Below are positions 23,138 through 32,541 of a stretch of 64,000 nt of DNA, in pieces. Origin of the DNA: Hyphomicrobiales bacterium (lineage in GTDB: Bacteria > Pseudomonadota > Alphaproteobacteria > Rhizobiales > Rhizobiaceae). Within the stretch, counting starts at the first letter, position 1. Every line of letters begins with the position of its first letter. The position numbers and the translations under genes are program-made. The notes under the pieces were generated by a model that saw nothing but the letters and a program-made list of their open reading frames with translations, did no database searches and was not told where the DNA came from. Location of the stretch: contig NVSG01000001.1 of the NCBI GenBank assembly GCA_002401155.1, positions 1,127,051-1,191,050 of the forward strand, written 5' to 3'.

Positions 23138-23366
23138 TTATTTGTCTTTCTGGCAAATATCGTTGGGTTATTTCCCCAATAAGCGCGCCCACCTCGTCCG
23201 GTTAAAACACATTTTTTGAAAAACAACCCTTAGGGTTCGATGGCCCGTCATCTGCTTGAGCAATATAACAAACCGCGCTTCACCTAGCACATGAAATATT
23301 GAGTCGCAACAGACCTAATGACCAAGATGGGGTCTGATTGTCGCATTTATGCAAAATTTTTGTGAA

Positions 23367-23395
23367 TCATCCGATTCTAGCCCAAAATCGGATCA
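23367..23395 (-). terminator. Possible terminator after the membrane protein gene
   Basis: Perfect 8-base inverted repeat ATCCGATT/AATCGGAT with a 9-base loop. Read on the minus strand, an AT-rich stretch (ACAAAAATTTTG) lies about 5 bases further on. It lies 28 bases downstream of the gene ending at 23421 and upstream of the atp operon. Confidence 0.5.
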
Positions 23396-23420
23396 AAAAT
23401 TCAGTCTAAAGTTCAATAAA

Positions 23421-24236
23421 TTATTTTACCAAACCCAAAACCACCACGAATGGCAAAGCCGCCAGCAATAGATCCAGAATCAGCGCGAACCAGTTGAATA
23501 ATGTGTTGCCTCGATCAGACAACATCGAGATCATTCGCCCGAACGCACTCATGATCCAGCAAATCCCCAGAGCAAATCCCATAAAGAGACCAGGCACCGC
23601 GCTCACATCCGGGCTCATTAACAATAGGGCCGATACACCAAGATAAAATCCAGCCAGTACGCCGCGGGGTTCGCCCTTGGCCGATTCGCTGCCGACCTTC
23701 GTTTTCATCCGCATGAAAACCAGCATGCCACTGGGCACCAGGAACGAAACAGCGCCCATCAAAAAAGTAATCGCCGCCGCAACCCATGGCAAAAATACCG
23801 TCTGGCTTTCAGGAATGATAAATTGAAACTCTTTCAGCCCATCGGGAATACCGGTTTGTGTATAGGAATAACCAGCCAAGGCAGCGGCCACCGCAAGGCG
23901 CGCCAGATTGATAGCGGGCTTTTGCCTCAAGCCGCCATCCAGCACCAGATGCACCAGCTTACCCAAAGCAGCGATGCCCCAGCTAAGGGTCAAAGCCTGA
24001 TTGAGAACGGGCTGCTGAAATAAAATACAGACAATCGACAGGCCCACCATGAACCCGCCGAAATTGGAGCGCCCGGCCCCAATGCCCTCGGGATGGTTCA
24101 ACCCACCCTCAAGCCCAAGCCGCCCCAACACCATTTTCGGCATCAACAAATAGCCAAGCCCGATCAGCAAAGTCACCAGCGGCACCATAAACGGCAGCCA
24201 TTCTTCAAAGGTTTGGGGGAGTTCAAAAAGGGGCAT
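23421..24236 (-). CDS. Integral membrane protein with internally repeated halves
   Basis: About 271 residues with roughly eight hydrophobic segments. Two halves look alike. Each has a Gly-rich start followed by a membrane helix pair and a Gly/Arg turn: GAGRSNFGGFMVGLSIVCILF in the first half and GEPRGVLAGFYLGVSALLL in the second. The second half closes with ICWIMSAFGRMISMLSD. This pattern recalls the DUF4345 family, as a tandem fusion. The frame opens at 24311, but ATG 24236 (MPLFELPQ) better fits the start of the hydrophobic protein. Function unknown. Confidence 0.65.
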   Translation of the reverse strand: MPLFELPQTFEEWLPFMVPLVTLLIGLGYLLMPKMVLGRLGLEGGLNHPEGIGAGRSNFGGFMVGLSIVCILFQQPVLNQALTLSWGIAALGKLVHLVLDGGLRQKPAINLARLAVAAALAGYSYTQTGIPDGLKEFQFIIPESQTVFLPWVAAAITFLMGAVSFLVPSGMLVFMRMKTKVGSESAKGEPRGVLAGFYLGVSALLLMSPDVSAVPGLFMGFALGICWIMSAFGRMISMLSDRGNTLFNWFALILDLLLAALPFVVVLGLVK

Positions 24237-24459
24237 GGGCAAAACTTCGTTGTTAACTGATTCTGTCCGGCATGATTCTATCAGCGGAACGCCGCAATTA
24301 TCAACAGCCATTCGATTGAATGGCTATGCATCTCGAAAACGCAAACCGATAGTTAGATGAAAACCCAATGACAGCAAAGTTTTCAAAGAGTAGGTTCGGG
24401 TTTTTTCATACTTTTCGCAACTGCCAGATGACCACTTCAAGCCTTTTGCTAACATTCTA

Positions 24460-25278
24460 TCAGTCGAAATCCGAAAGATCGATAGTGATTGAAATTGCCG
24501 ATGAGATCGGTGCTGACCTTTCATAAAAGAGCCTTTCCAGATTAGCGTCATCGCTTCCGTCAAATAACTTCCCCTGTCGGCAGGCAAGCACTTCATCCGC
24601 AACAAAATCTTCGAGCTTCCAACCATACTGGTTAAAATTTTGCTCAGAACTTTTCGTCGCATGATTAGATAATTCAGCAAGCGAGGGCGGTTTTCCAGCA
24701 ACTACCTTACCAAGCGCCCGGTGAACTGCTTTCGAACTTTGAACACGACAACCCAAATTATTTTTTGGCATTTCAGAGTCTTGAGGCGCTGAAGGGTATT
24801 CACATTCGAACGGCACCTCAACCGGACAATAGAATGCATAGTGAACCGGTATTTCGTTTTCTAGTTGATACTGATCTATTCGACTGACCTGGGGCGAACC
24901 TGCGCTCATAGCGCCGAAAACGCAGTTTTCAGTGAAACTGAATTTCCTTGGTTGAGTTAGAGCACTCAGCTTTCCTGTTCTATCCCCCAATCTAGCAATA
25001 CCTATGATAAAATCCGCATCGTCTAGCTCAGATGTAGGTATTTCTCTGGTGTAAAGTCTTTTGGTCTGAAGAAGAGTAACCTTCCGCGATACAAGTCCAC
25101 CGTTATTTCTAAGAAGAATAAGCAGAGCAATATCAGCTATTTCCCAACGACCATACATCCTTCTACCACCAAGCCAGTGGGTTTCAATTACGACAGCAGC
25201 ACCAGTTTCCCCAAAAAACCTCGGCGGTGCAGCCGATAATTCTGCCAGAAGCATATGGTCGAGTGTCTCTTCGTGCAT
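24460..25278 (-). CDS. Hypothetical protein with nuclease-like residue pattern
   Basis: 272 residues, no family recognised with confidence. The N-terminal 80 residues contain E32, D49 in EIADIALLILLR and QTK at 71-73 in VTLLQTKRLY. That spacing and the QxK-R ending recall Mrr-like PD-(D/E)xK nucleases, whose last motif is often QxK. The rest (AFYCPVEVPFECEYPS, YGWKLEDFVADEVLACRQGKLFDGS) is unfamiliar. The gene and its AT-rich 3' and 5' flanks (24237-24459, 25279-25551) look compositionally different from the housekeeping genes around them. It is probably an acquired gene. Confidence 0.5.
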   Translation of the reverse strand: MHEETLDHMLLAELSAAPPRFFGETGAAVVIETHWLGGRRMYGRWEIADIALLILLRNNGGLVSRKVTLLQTKRLYTREIPTSELDDADFIIGIARLGDRTGKLSALTQPRKFSFTENCVFGAMSAGSPQVSRIDQYQLENEIPVHYAFYCPVEVPFECEYPSAPQDSEMPKNNLGCRVQSSKAVHRALGKVVAGKPPSLAELSNHATKSSEQNFNQYGWKLEDFVADEVLACRQGKLFDGSDDANLERLFYERSAPISSAISITIDLSDFD

Positions 25279-25551
25279 TGATGGATGAACGGAAAGCGAT
25301 CATGATACTTTGTCATTGGCGTCGCGAAAGGTTTTTCTGACAAATTCTATGACAGAACTAGGCAATGATCCAAACATTGGTAACTCCTTATAGATGAAAC
25401 ATTATAGCAGTATTGTGCACTAAAGCATTAGCAATGTCCGCATTGTTTACATTATGACTAAGTTTATAAAGCCTTATCTTCATCTACCAAAATACACCCT
25501 GGCAAAATCTACCTTACATCTTAACTAGATAAATTAAAAAAGAGCCGCCAC

Positions 25552-26154
25552 TCACCACGGCAAAACCTCCAGCTCCGGCCATATGGCTTTCGCCCTTGCG
25601 CCTTTTGCCTCATGGGTATCCCGATTTTCAATCGCGTGGTTTGGCACCATTTGAAACGAGAACATATAATCCAGTCCGAATGGCGCAGAGATAGTCATGC
25701 TGTCATCCGCCTCCAGCCGAACAGCCACCGCATGGGTTTTAGACGCATAGCGCTCCAGACTTTCCGCAGCAGATTTCAACGCCGCATAAGGCCGCCCGAA
25801 CCTCCCCGGATACCAGATATGCGTCCTCGCCTGATTGCGTAATTCGATGGGGATTGCGATATTGCCAAATTTCTCGCTCACCAGAGAAATTTGCACATCC
25901 TCCGCCTCATAGCTCAAATCGCCGTCATCGAAATAGATAACGTCGAAATCCTTGATACCCGCTTCCGGCGGCTGATTGGTCAAATGGTTCCAGACGCTAT
26001 TATAAATTGCCCCAGATGCAACCCACCATTCTGGCAGGCCAATCTCGCGCATCCCCCGCAATACTTCCATCAACAACGGCGTATCCCGAACAATCACCTC
26101 CAGCACCCGACGCTGCTCCAAATCCGTTTTTCCTGAAAACCGCAGATGATCCAT
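25552..26154 (-). CDS. Nucleotidyltransferase-like family protein (COG3575/DUF925)
   Basis: 200-residue protein with the nucleotidyltransferase-like pattern WWVASGAIYNSVWNHL followed by GIKDFDVIYFDD (the paired acidic residues) and PIELRNQARTHIWYPGRFG. These are hallmarks of the DUF925 family, annotated as nucleotidyltransferases with unknown substrate. ATG 26154 overlaps the priA stop by one base (TGATG), so it is translationally coupled to priA and likely expressed with it. Confidence 0.8.
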   Translation of the reverse strand: MDHLRFSGKTDLEQRRVLEVIVRDTPLLMEVLRGMREIGLPEWWVASGAIYNSVWNHLTNQPPEAGIKDFDVIYFDDGDLSYEAEDVQISLVSEKFGNIAIPIELRNQARTHIWYPGRFGRPYAALKSAAESLERYASKTHAVAVRLEADDSMTISAPFGLDYMFSFQMVPNHAIENRDTHEAKGARAKAIWPELEVLPW

Positions 26155-28328
26155 CACATAAAGCTTTGGGGATCGATATCCACTTGCACCCGAACCCCGC
26201 CCCGTTCTTTCGGCGCAAGGGCAAACCAGCCTCTAATCCAGTTTTGCAAATCAATATTGCGCTGAGCCTGAACCAGAATACGAAAGCGATACCGCCCCCG
26301 TATCATGGAGAGAGGCGCTTCCGCCGGACCAAGCACATTGACCCCTTCAAGCATCGGGGCCGTACGGCGCAAGGCCTTGGCATGAATTTCTGCCTGCTGC
26401 CTGTTATCGGCAGAAATAATAATCCCGGCCAGCCTGCCAAAAGGCGGCAAAGCTGCTGCTTTCCTCGCCTCAATCTCGCGCTCGTAAAACGCTTCGCGAT
26501 CCCCCGAACAAATCGCCTGCAATACCGGATGCTCCGGCTGATAGCTTTGCAACAGACCAAGGCTTTTCCCGCCAGCACGGCCAGCACGCCCGGTCACTTG
26601 CGATAAAAGCTGAAACGTTCGTTCCGAAGCACGCAAATCCCCATGGGCCAGCCCCAAATCCGCATCCACCACGCCGACCAGCGTCATCAGCGGAAAATTG
26701 TGCCCCTTGGCGACCAATTGCGTACCGATGACAATATCAGCCTCCCCCTTGGCAATCGCTTCAAGTTCCACGCGCATGCGCTTGACACCGCCAGCCATAT
26801 CGGAAGAAAGCACAATCGTGCGGGCATCAGGAAAGAGTTCGAGAATTTCTTCCCCCACCCGCTCAACCCCCGGGCCACAAGCCACCAGATGATCAAGCGT
26901 ACCGCACTCAGGACAAGCCTCAGGGCTTGCTTCATGATGGCCGCAATGATGGCATTGTAGCTGCTTGCGAAAACGATGCTCCACCAGCCATGTAGAGCAA
27001 TTATTACACTGAAACCGATGCCCGCAGACCCGGCAAAGGGTCAAAGGCGCATAACCACGTCGATTGAGGAACAAAAGAACCTGTTCCTTGCGCTCCAGCG
27101 TTTTGGCTATCTCTGAAACCAGAACCGGCGATAAAAAGCGGCCCCGCGAAGGCGGGTATTTGCGCATATCGATTAAACCGATATCCGGCAATTTCGCATC
27201 GCCAAAGCGTTGTTCCAGCCGCAAATATTGATAGCGGCCCTGATCGCCATTGACCCGGCTTTCAATCGATGGCGTGGCAGATGCCAACACCACGGTCGCA
27301 TTGCCCAAATGCCCGCGCACCACAGCCATATCGCGCGCATTATAAAACACCCGGTCCTGCTGCTTATAGGCTTGCTCATGCTCCTCATCAACAATAATGA
27401 GGCCCAAATCCTGAAACGGTAAAAACAGCGAAGAACGCGCACCAGCAACCACACGCACTTGCCCCTCAGCCACCTGCCGCCAGGTTTTTTCACGCATTTT
27501 AGGACTGATATCCGAATGCCATTCCGCAGGCGGCGCACCGAAACGCGCTTCAAACCGTTTGAGAAAAGCGGAGGTCAAGGCAATCTCCGGTAAAAGGATC
27601 AAAACCTGCCGCCCCTGCTCAAGACACGCAGCAATGGCTTCAAAATAAACTTCCGTTTTGCCGGACCCCGTGACTCCGTCAATCAAGGTTACAGAAAATT
27701 CCTTTTTGGCAACGGATTGACGCAGCTTATCCGCAGCCTCACTCTGATCTGCATTGAGCTTAGCGACCACATAGTCCGTTCGCGGCAGAGCCACCACCGC
27801 CGGTTGCGGAATTTCAACCCGGTTCAGTACCCCCTGCTTAATCAATCCGGTAACCACCGCGCCACTAACACCAGCCGCATGAGCAAGCCCCGATTTGCTC
27901 CAAGCCATGCCTTCGCGCACCAATTCCAGAACTTGGGAACGGGCAGGCGTAATGCGCTCAGGATCCTTGCCTGAATAAATCCAGCCCTCAATCGGGGTCA
28001 GCGGGTCCAGTCCGCCTTTCACCCGCAAAACCATGCGCAGTACCATGCCCGGTGCGCTCAGCGTATAATTTGCCACCCACTCAACAAAGCGGCGCATTTC
28101 TTCGGCCAATGGAGGGCAATCAAACCGCGCAACCACTTCGCGCAATTTCTTGACGTTCACCTTATCGCCGCCGCCTTCGGGCGTTTCCCAAACCACAGCC
28201 GCAACCTCGCGCGGGCCAAGCGGCACCGTCACAAAATCGCCCGGTAAAAGGTCTAAACCTTCCGGTACACTATATGTATAGGGCCGCTCCGCCGGGATAG
28301 GCAGCAGGATGGAAACTGTTTTGGTCAA
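26154..28328 (-). CDS. priA: Primosomal helicase PriA
   Basis: 3'-5' DNA helicase that reloads the replisome at stalled forks. The N-terminal DNA-binding domain covers about residues 1-100 (PLGPREVAAVVW). Walker A is GVTGSGKTEVYFEA and motif II is DEEH. The zinc-binding region is CRVCGHRFQCNNCS through CHHCGH to CPECG, with all eight cysteines. QVTGRAGRAG is motif VI. 724 residues, normal. Divergent from the transaldolase gene across a gap of 108 bases. Confidence 0.97.
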   Translation of the reverse strand: MTKTVSILLPIPAERPYTYSVPEGLDLLPGDFVTVPLGPREVAAVVWETPEGGGDKVNVKKLREVVARFDCPPLAEEMRRFVEWVANYTLSAPGMVLRMVLRVKGGLDPLTPIEGWIYSGKDPERITPARSQVLELVREGMAWSKSGLAHAAGVSGAVVTGLIKQGVLNRVEIPQPAVVALPRTDYVVAKLNADQSEAADKLRQSVAKKEFSVTLIDGVTGSGKTEVYFEAIAACLEQGRQVLILLPEIALTSAFLKRFEARFGAPPAEWHSDISPKMREKTWRQVAEGQVRVVAGARSSLFLPFQDLGLIIVDEEHEQAYKQQDRVFYNARDMAVVRGHLGNATVVLASATPSIESRVNGDQGRYQYLRLEQRFGDAKLPDIGLIDMRKYPPSRGRFLSPVLVSEIAKTLERKEQVLLFLNRRGYAPLTLCRVCGHRFQCNNCSTWLVEHRFRKQLQCHHCGHHEASPEACPECGTLDHLVACGPGVERVGEEILELFPDARTIVLSSDMAGGVKRMRVELEAIAKGEADIVIGTQLVAKGHNFPLMTLVGVVDADLGLAHGDLRASERTFQLLSQVTGRAGRAGGKSLGLLQSYQPEHPVLQAICSGDREAFYEREIEARKAAALPPFGRLAGIIISADNRQQAEIHAKALRRTAPMLEGVNVLGPAEAPLSMIRGRYRFRILVQAQRNIDLQNWIRGWFALAPKERGGVRVQVDIDPQSFM

Positions 28329-28436
28329 TAAAGGGTCCGATAATCAACGAATCTAATCCAATTAGCGTAATGACCTTGAGCAAAATTTGCTATAAGGGAA
28401 ACAACAACGATTAGCTTCTATAATGAGGAATATAAC

Positions 28437-29087
28437 ATGAAATTTTTTGTCGACACCGCAGATGTGGATGAAATCCGTGAGATCAACTCAATCGGCCTGC
28501 TCGATGGGGTTACCACCAATCCATCGCTGATCATGAAATCCGGTCGCGATATCATCGAAGTAACCAAGGAAATCTGCTCCATCGTTGATGGTCCGGTTTC
28601 TGCCGAAGTAACCGCGCTTGATTATGACGGCATGATGAAAGAAGCAGCCACTTTGGGCAAAATCGCCGATAATATCTGCATCAAATTGCCTCTCACCATG
28701 GAAGGCCTGAAAGCTTGTAAGGCGTTGACTTCCGATGGCCACCAAACCAACGTGACTTTGTGCTTCTCGGCAAATCAGGCGCTGCTTGCCGCCAAAGCCG
28801 GCGCAACTTACGTTTCTCCGTTCATTGGCCGTCTCGATGACATGGCAATCGATGGTATGGAATTGATTGAAGACATGCGCCTCATTTTCGATAATTACGA
28901 TTTCGAAACCCAAATCCTTGCCGCTTCGATCCGCACCGTCAATCACGTGAAAGAAGCAGCCTTGGCAGGTGCAGACGTTGCAACAATCCCGCCTTCAACC
29001 ATCAAAGCACTGGTGAAACACCCGCTGACAGATAAAGGCATTGAGGGCTTCCTCGCTGACTGGGCCAAAACTGGCCAAACGATTTAG
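28437..29087 (+). CDS. tal: Transaldolase, short form (FSA-like)
   Basis: 216-residue transaldolase of the TalC/FSA type, moving a dihydroxyacetone unit between sugar phosphates in the pentose phosphate pathway. [13 protein letters not shown] and [10 protein letters not shown] are the N-terminal signature. The Schiff-base lysine is in ICIKLPLT (about K84). [10 protein letters not shown] is the phosphate-side loop. An AGGAAT precedes the ATG. Whether it acts as transaldolase or fructose-6-phosphate aldolase cannot be read from these motifs. Confidence 0.92.
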   Translation: MKFFVDTADVDEIREINSIGLLDGVTTNPSLIMKSGRDIIEVTKEICSIVDGPVSAEVTALDYDGMMKEAATLGKIADNICIKLPLTMEGLKACKALTSDGHQTNVTLCFSANQALLAAKAGATYVSPFIGRLDDMAIDGMELIEDMRLIFDNYDFETQILAASIRTVNHVKEAALAGADVATIPPSTIKALVKHPLTDKGIEGFLADWAKTGQTI

Positions 29088-29114
29088 CAAAATTTTCTCA
29101 GTTAATGGATTACT

Positions 29115-29142
29115 AACACGCCCGGGCTTATAGTCCGGGCGT
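29115..29142. terminator. Stem-loop between tal and xerC
   Basis: ACGCCCGG(G)CT-TAT-AG(T)CCGGGCGT is a strong GC-rich hairpin 28 bases after the tal stop, followed by TATGGTTT. It ends one base before the xerC start codon, so it could both end tal transcripts and hide the xerC ribosome-binding region. Confidence 0.6.
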
Positions 29143-29143
29143 T

Positions 29144-30106
29144 ATGGTTTCAAACGCATCTTCCACCGAATTGCTCATCATTTGCGGTCCAGATCTGGCA
29201 CGCGAACGCGTGTTATGGCTGCAATATTTATCAGCCGAGCGCCGCATGGCCGAAAAAACCAGCGAAGCCTATGAGCGCGATTTGCGCCAATTCTTCCATT
29301 ATCTGACGACCTATCTGGCTCATCCTCCCGAACTTGCCGATGTAAAAGACCTGCGCCCAATCGATATGCGCGGCTTTTTATCAAGCAGGCGTAGAGAAGG
29401 TGCTGGAGCAAGAACGTTAGGCCGCAGCCTTGCAGGCATTCGCTCCTTCATTCGCTTTCTGGAGAAAAAAGGCCTCGCCAGTTCCGCAGGCCTTGCCGCG
29501 ACAAGGTCGCCAAAACAGCCCAAAACCCTGCCAAAGCCCATCGCCCCGGAACAGGCGATAAAACTGACCGATGCCAGCCAGCATCTGCATGAAGAACCAT
29601 GGATTAACGCCCGCGATACCGCAATTCTCACCCTGTTATACGGTTGCGGCCTGCGTATTGGCGAAGCTTTGGCACTAACGCCCCATAGTTTGAGCGACCG
29701 CTCGGCTCGTTCCCTATCGGTCACCGGCAAGGGCAATAAAACAAGGCTCGTGCCACTGCTACCGGTCATTCACAAAGCAGTTGATGAATATATAAAGCTC
29801 TGCCCCTATCATCTGGAAAAAGACAAACCATTGTTTCGCGGCGCCAGAGGCGGCCCGTTGCAAGCAGCAATATTACAAAAATCCATGCGCCTCCTGCGTT
29901 CAGCCCTCAATATGCCGGATAATGCCACCCCGCATGCGCTCCGCCATTCCTTCGCAACGCATCTGCTTTCCAATGGTGGCGATTTGCGCACCATTCAAGA
30001 ATTGCTCGGCCACGCCAGCCTTTCCACCACACAAATTTATACGCAGGTCGATACCGATCACTTGATGCGCACCTATAATGCCGCTCACCCACGGGCGAAT
30101 CGATAA
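29144..30106 (+). CDS. xerC: Tyrosine recombinase XerC
   Basis: Site-specific recombinase resolving chromosome dimers at dif with XerD. The N-terminal SAM-like domain (LQYLSAERRMAEKTSEAYERDLRQF) binds DNA. The catalytic residues are R in YGCGLRIGEAL, H-x-x-R in ATPHALRHSFATHLL, H in LLGHASLSTTQ and the nucleophile in IYTQV. 320 residues. It is a housekeeping recombinase, not a prophage integrase: there is no att-like repeat or phage gene nearby. The ribosome site is weak because a hairpin ends at 29142. Confidence 0.95.
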   Translation: MVSNASSTELLIICGPDLARERVLWLQYLSAERRMAEKTSEAYERDLRQFFHYLTTYLAHPPELADVKDLRPIDMRGFLSSRRREGAGARTLGRSLAGIRSFIRFLEKKGLASSAGLAATRSPKQPKTLPKPIAPEQAIKLTDASQHLHEEPWINARDTAILTLLYGCGLRIGEALALTPHSLSDRSARSLSVTGKGNKTRLVPLLPVIHKAVDEYIKLCPYHLEKDKPLFRGARGGPLQAAILQKSMRLLRSALNMPDNATPHALRHSFATHLLSNGGDLRTIQELLGHASLSTTQIYTQVDTDHLMRTYNAAHPRANR

Positions 30107-30188
30107 AATTGATTCCACCCTCTTAACCAGATCTCCAGCATTTTTTGCGAATATCAGGCTGAATATTCAACGATTGGGGCAATCGAAC

Positions 30189-31265
30189 ATGGCAAACCGG
30201 ATTAGCGAGACGATTCTTATCGCAATTGGACTGATCAAAATTGTATTGATCGGCGCATTCATTGCGTCTCTTTCATCAGCCTCAGCAACATTCGCCGCCA
30301 ATGAGCCAACAGCTAATCAGCAAATGGTTTGCGGCGGTATCAATCTGATTGAAAAGATGCGGCTGGAAGAACCCAAAGAATACGCAATTCTCGTTAATGA
30401 AGCCGCTAAAATTACCAATGCCTCCTCAATTTTCTGGAAGATCGAGAAAGATGGTGTCGACCCTTCATATCTGCTCGGCACCATGCATGTGAGCGATCCA
30501 AAGGTAACAACCCTTTCTCCTGCTGCTAAAGCCGCCTTGAACGGTGCAAAAACCATCATTGTCGAAAATACCGAAACATTTGATCCGCAAAAAGCGGCCG
30601 CCGCTATGGTTCGGCTCAAGCATTTGACCTTTCTGAAGTCCGGTCAATCTCTTGATGCACAGCTCAAAGGAAATTTGAAAACCAAATTACAACAGGCAGT
30701 CACAAAACGCGGCATACCCTTCCAGATCGCCAACCGGATGCAACCATGGGTGGTCGCGACCATCGTCGCCCTACCCGTTTGCGAAATGACAGCCAAACAA
30801 AGCGGCAAAAGAGTCCTCGACCATATCATCGCTGATCACGCCATTCAAAAAGGCAAGAAATTGATCGGCTTGGAGACCATGGAAGAACAATTTACAGCCA
30901 TAGCAAGTCTGCCCCCCGAGTTTCATTTTTCAGCCTTAAAAGAAACGCTGACCATGGGTCCAAGTCAGGCCGAAAACATCATCGCCACCATGAAAGCTCT
31001 ATACCAGACCGGCAGCATAAGCATGCTAATGCCCCTGATGAAGGCTGTCTCCCCCAAAGCTTTCACGGGAAAAGGCACCACCGCCTTTCAGGAAGCGTTG
31101 ATCACAAAGCGCAATAAAACCATGGCCGAACGCTCTCAAAAACACCTAGAAAAAGGCGGTGCATTTTTAGCCGTCGGCGCGTTGCATTTGCCGGGTGAAA
31201 CAGGCCTGATAAGCTTGTTGAGGGAACAGGGGTTTAAGGTTACGGCTATAGCAGCAAAGAGTTAG
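30189..31265 (+). CDS. TraB/GumN family protein
   Basis: 358 residues from ATG 30189, which starts a clear signal peptide or anchor (ILIAIGLIKIVLIGAFIASL). The frame is open to 30078 inside xerC, but that part has no plausible leader. The family motifs are LLGTMHVSDPKV near the start and GALHLPGETGLISLL at the end, which carry the conserved His residues of the TraB/TIKI fold. Some relatives are metal-dependent proteases; activity here is not shown. Envelope location is likely. Confidence 0.85.
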   Translation: MANRISETILIAIGLIKIVLIGAFIASLSSASATFAANEPTANQQMVCGGINLIEKMRLEEPKEYAILVNEAAKITNASSIFWKIEKDGVDPSYLLGTMHVSDPKVTTLSPAAKAALNGAKTIIVENTETFDPQKAAAAMVRLKHLTFLKSGQSLDAQLKGNLKTKLQQAVTKRGIPFQIANRMQPWVVATIVALPVCEMTAKQSGKRVLDHIIADHAIQKGKKLIGLETMEEQFTAIASLPPEFHFSALKETLTMGPSQAENIIATMKALYQTGSISMLMPLMKAVSPKAFTGKGTTAFQEALITKRNKTMAERSQKHLEKGGAFLAVGALHLPGETGLISLLREQGFKVTAIAAKS

Positions 31266-31305
31266 GGTTCGATAAAACCATCTGTTTTTCCAAAAAAATA
31301 GAAAT

Positions 31306-32190
31306 TCAGGCTGGAAAAACACGCTCCCACCGTTTCGATGCCCTATCGCGAAAACAATTTCCAAATATCTGCCTCGAAACTTCCGCTGATACATATTGCG
31401 CACCTGCAACAATCACAGCAGCTTCTTCAGTCGTCCTTCGTACCGGGTTGTACTTGTCACCCACCAATTCTGGCCAACTGGAAATTGTTCGAAGAATACG
31501 TGCAACATCAAGATTCGGAAAGTATATAGGCAGGTCCTTGATGATTTTCTGAGTATCGTGCCCATATTCTTTTCTACATTGCTCTTCACTTTTACCTGCT
31601 GCAATAAGGCCAGTTTTTAGGGCAAGCTCGGTCGCAATCACCCCACTCTGAACAGCGCCATTCTGGCCGGTTCTATCTGACAGGGCTGCTGTAGCTGTAC
31701 ACAAATATCCTCTTGCATTGTCAAACCATGACTGAACACGCTCACCATATTGGAGACTGCCATTTAGTCCTTGGTATTGTTTGTCCATATCAAATATGTC
31801 TCCAAACTGATCCAAAATGTGCTTAAGAGAATAATCGTCCTTTTCAATGCGAATTCTTTGAACCTCTGGAATTTCGATATGGTCCATAGGGATAATTGGC
31901 CGACGACCAAGCACCGTCGGCACAGTCACCTTAAATATAAATTGCTCCCAAACAACGATGCCTACATGGTGATTAAGAACACGATCCTCTTTAGGATAAA
32001 TTTTCTCCAAAGCATTGTTAATGCGTTTTTCGTCGGAAGAAATAGGACCTCCATATAGAAATATATTCACCCCTAATCTGTTACAAACCCTTTCTTTAAG
32101 CATTAACGTTCTGGCAAATAATGGATGGCCTTCCGCTTGAAGTTTCACATCTTCCTCATCCAGAATTTTTAACAAATCAACTTCATCCAT
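31306..32190 (-). CDS. Hypothetical protein with HEPN-like C-terminal domain
   Basis: 294 residues. The first 145 are a mixed region I do not recognise. The C-terminal half is helical with a HEPN-like pattern: E188 and K192 in TELALKTGLIAAGK, then RKEYGH at 206-211, which fits the R-x4-H motif of HEPN ribonucleases, and a closing helix TTEEAAVIVAGAQYVSAEVSRQIF. HEPN proteins often occur in toxin-antitoxin and defence systems, and this gene is 33 bases from a BrnT/BrnA pair on the same strand. Whether it has RNase activity is not shown. Confidence 0.55.
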   Translation of the reverse strand: MDEVDLLKILDEEDVKLQAEGHPLFARTLMLKERVCNRLGVNIFLYGGPISSDEKRINNALEKIYPKEDRVLNHHVGIVVWEQFIFKVTVPTVLGRRPIIPMDHIEIPEVQRIRIEKDDYSLKHILDQFGDIFDMDKQYQGLNGSLQYGERVQSWFDNARGYLCTATAALSDRTGQNGAVQSGVIATELALKTGLIAAGKSEEQCRKEYGHDTQKIIKDLPIYFPNLDVARILRTISSWPELVGDKYNPVRRTTEEAAVIVAGAQYVSAEVSRQIFGNCFRDRASKRWERVFPA

Positions 32191-32223
32191 TTGCTATGTC
32201 GCCCCACTACAATTTATTAGGTA

Positions 32224-32541
32224 TCAACCAGCTCTCTTATGAGCATCCATATATGATTTCAAAACCGCATTGATGCGGGTTTGGTAACCCTTACCTGCCC
32301 CTTTAAACCATTCCAGAACATCGCTATCCAGACGGATGCCAACCTTCACTTTTTCAGATGGCATGACCAACGTCGCCTCATCCCAAAAACCGGATGGTAT
32401 CGCGTCAGAATCATCAGCAATTACTGTTTCAATTTCTTTTTCGGTCAAAGCCTTAACCCGCTTGGAAAGCGGTTTGGGTTCCGGCATATCGTCCAGACTG
32501 CTATAGCTGACCACATGCTTTTTCGTAAATTTGTCGGTCAT
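32224..32541 (-). CDS. brnA: BrnA-family antitoxin
   Basis: 105-residue antitoxin. The C-terminal ribbon-helix-helix VKVGIRLDSDVLEWFKGAGKGYQTRINAVLKSYM is the BrnA signature and would bind both DNA and BrnT. The N-terminal part (KRVKALTEKEIETVIADD, PSGFWDEA) is the usual BrnA arm. The ATG lies inside brnT (41-base overlap), as is common for this pair. Expected to neutralise BrnT and repress the operon. Confidence 0.88.
   Translation of the reverse strand: MTDKFTKKHVVSYSSLDDMPEPKPLSKRVKALTEKEIETVIADDSDAIPSGFWDEATLVMPSEKVKVGIRLDSDVLEWFKGAGKGYQTRINAVLKSYMDAHKRAG

Noticed and set aside
24324-24701. Second minus-strand gene overlapping the nuclease-like gene
   Set aside because: Overlaps the longer frame extensively and has no coherent domain or ribosome site.
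29102-29117. CtrA site before xerC
   Set aside because: One mismatch to the consensus (CTAAC for TTAAC) and it overlaps the tal terminator hairpin region; not strong enough to list as a site.
29144-30106. Prophage or island integrase
   Set aside because: Length, motifs and neighbours fit housekeeping XerC; no phage genes or attachment repeats nearby.
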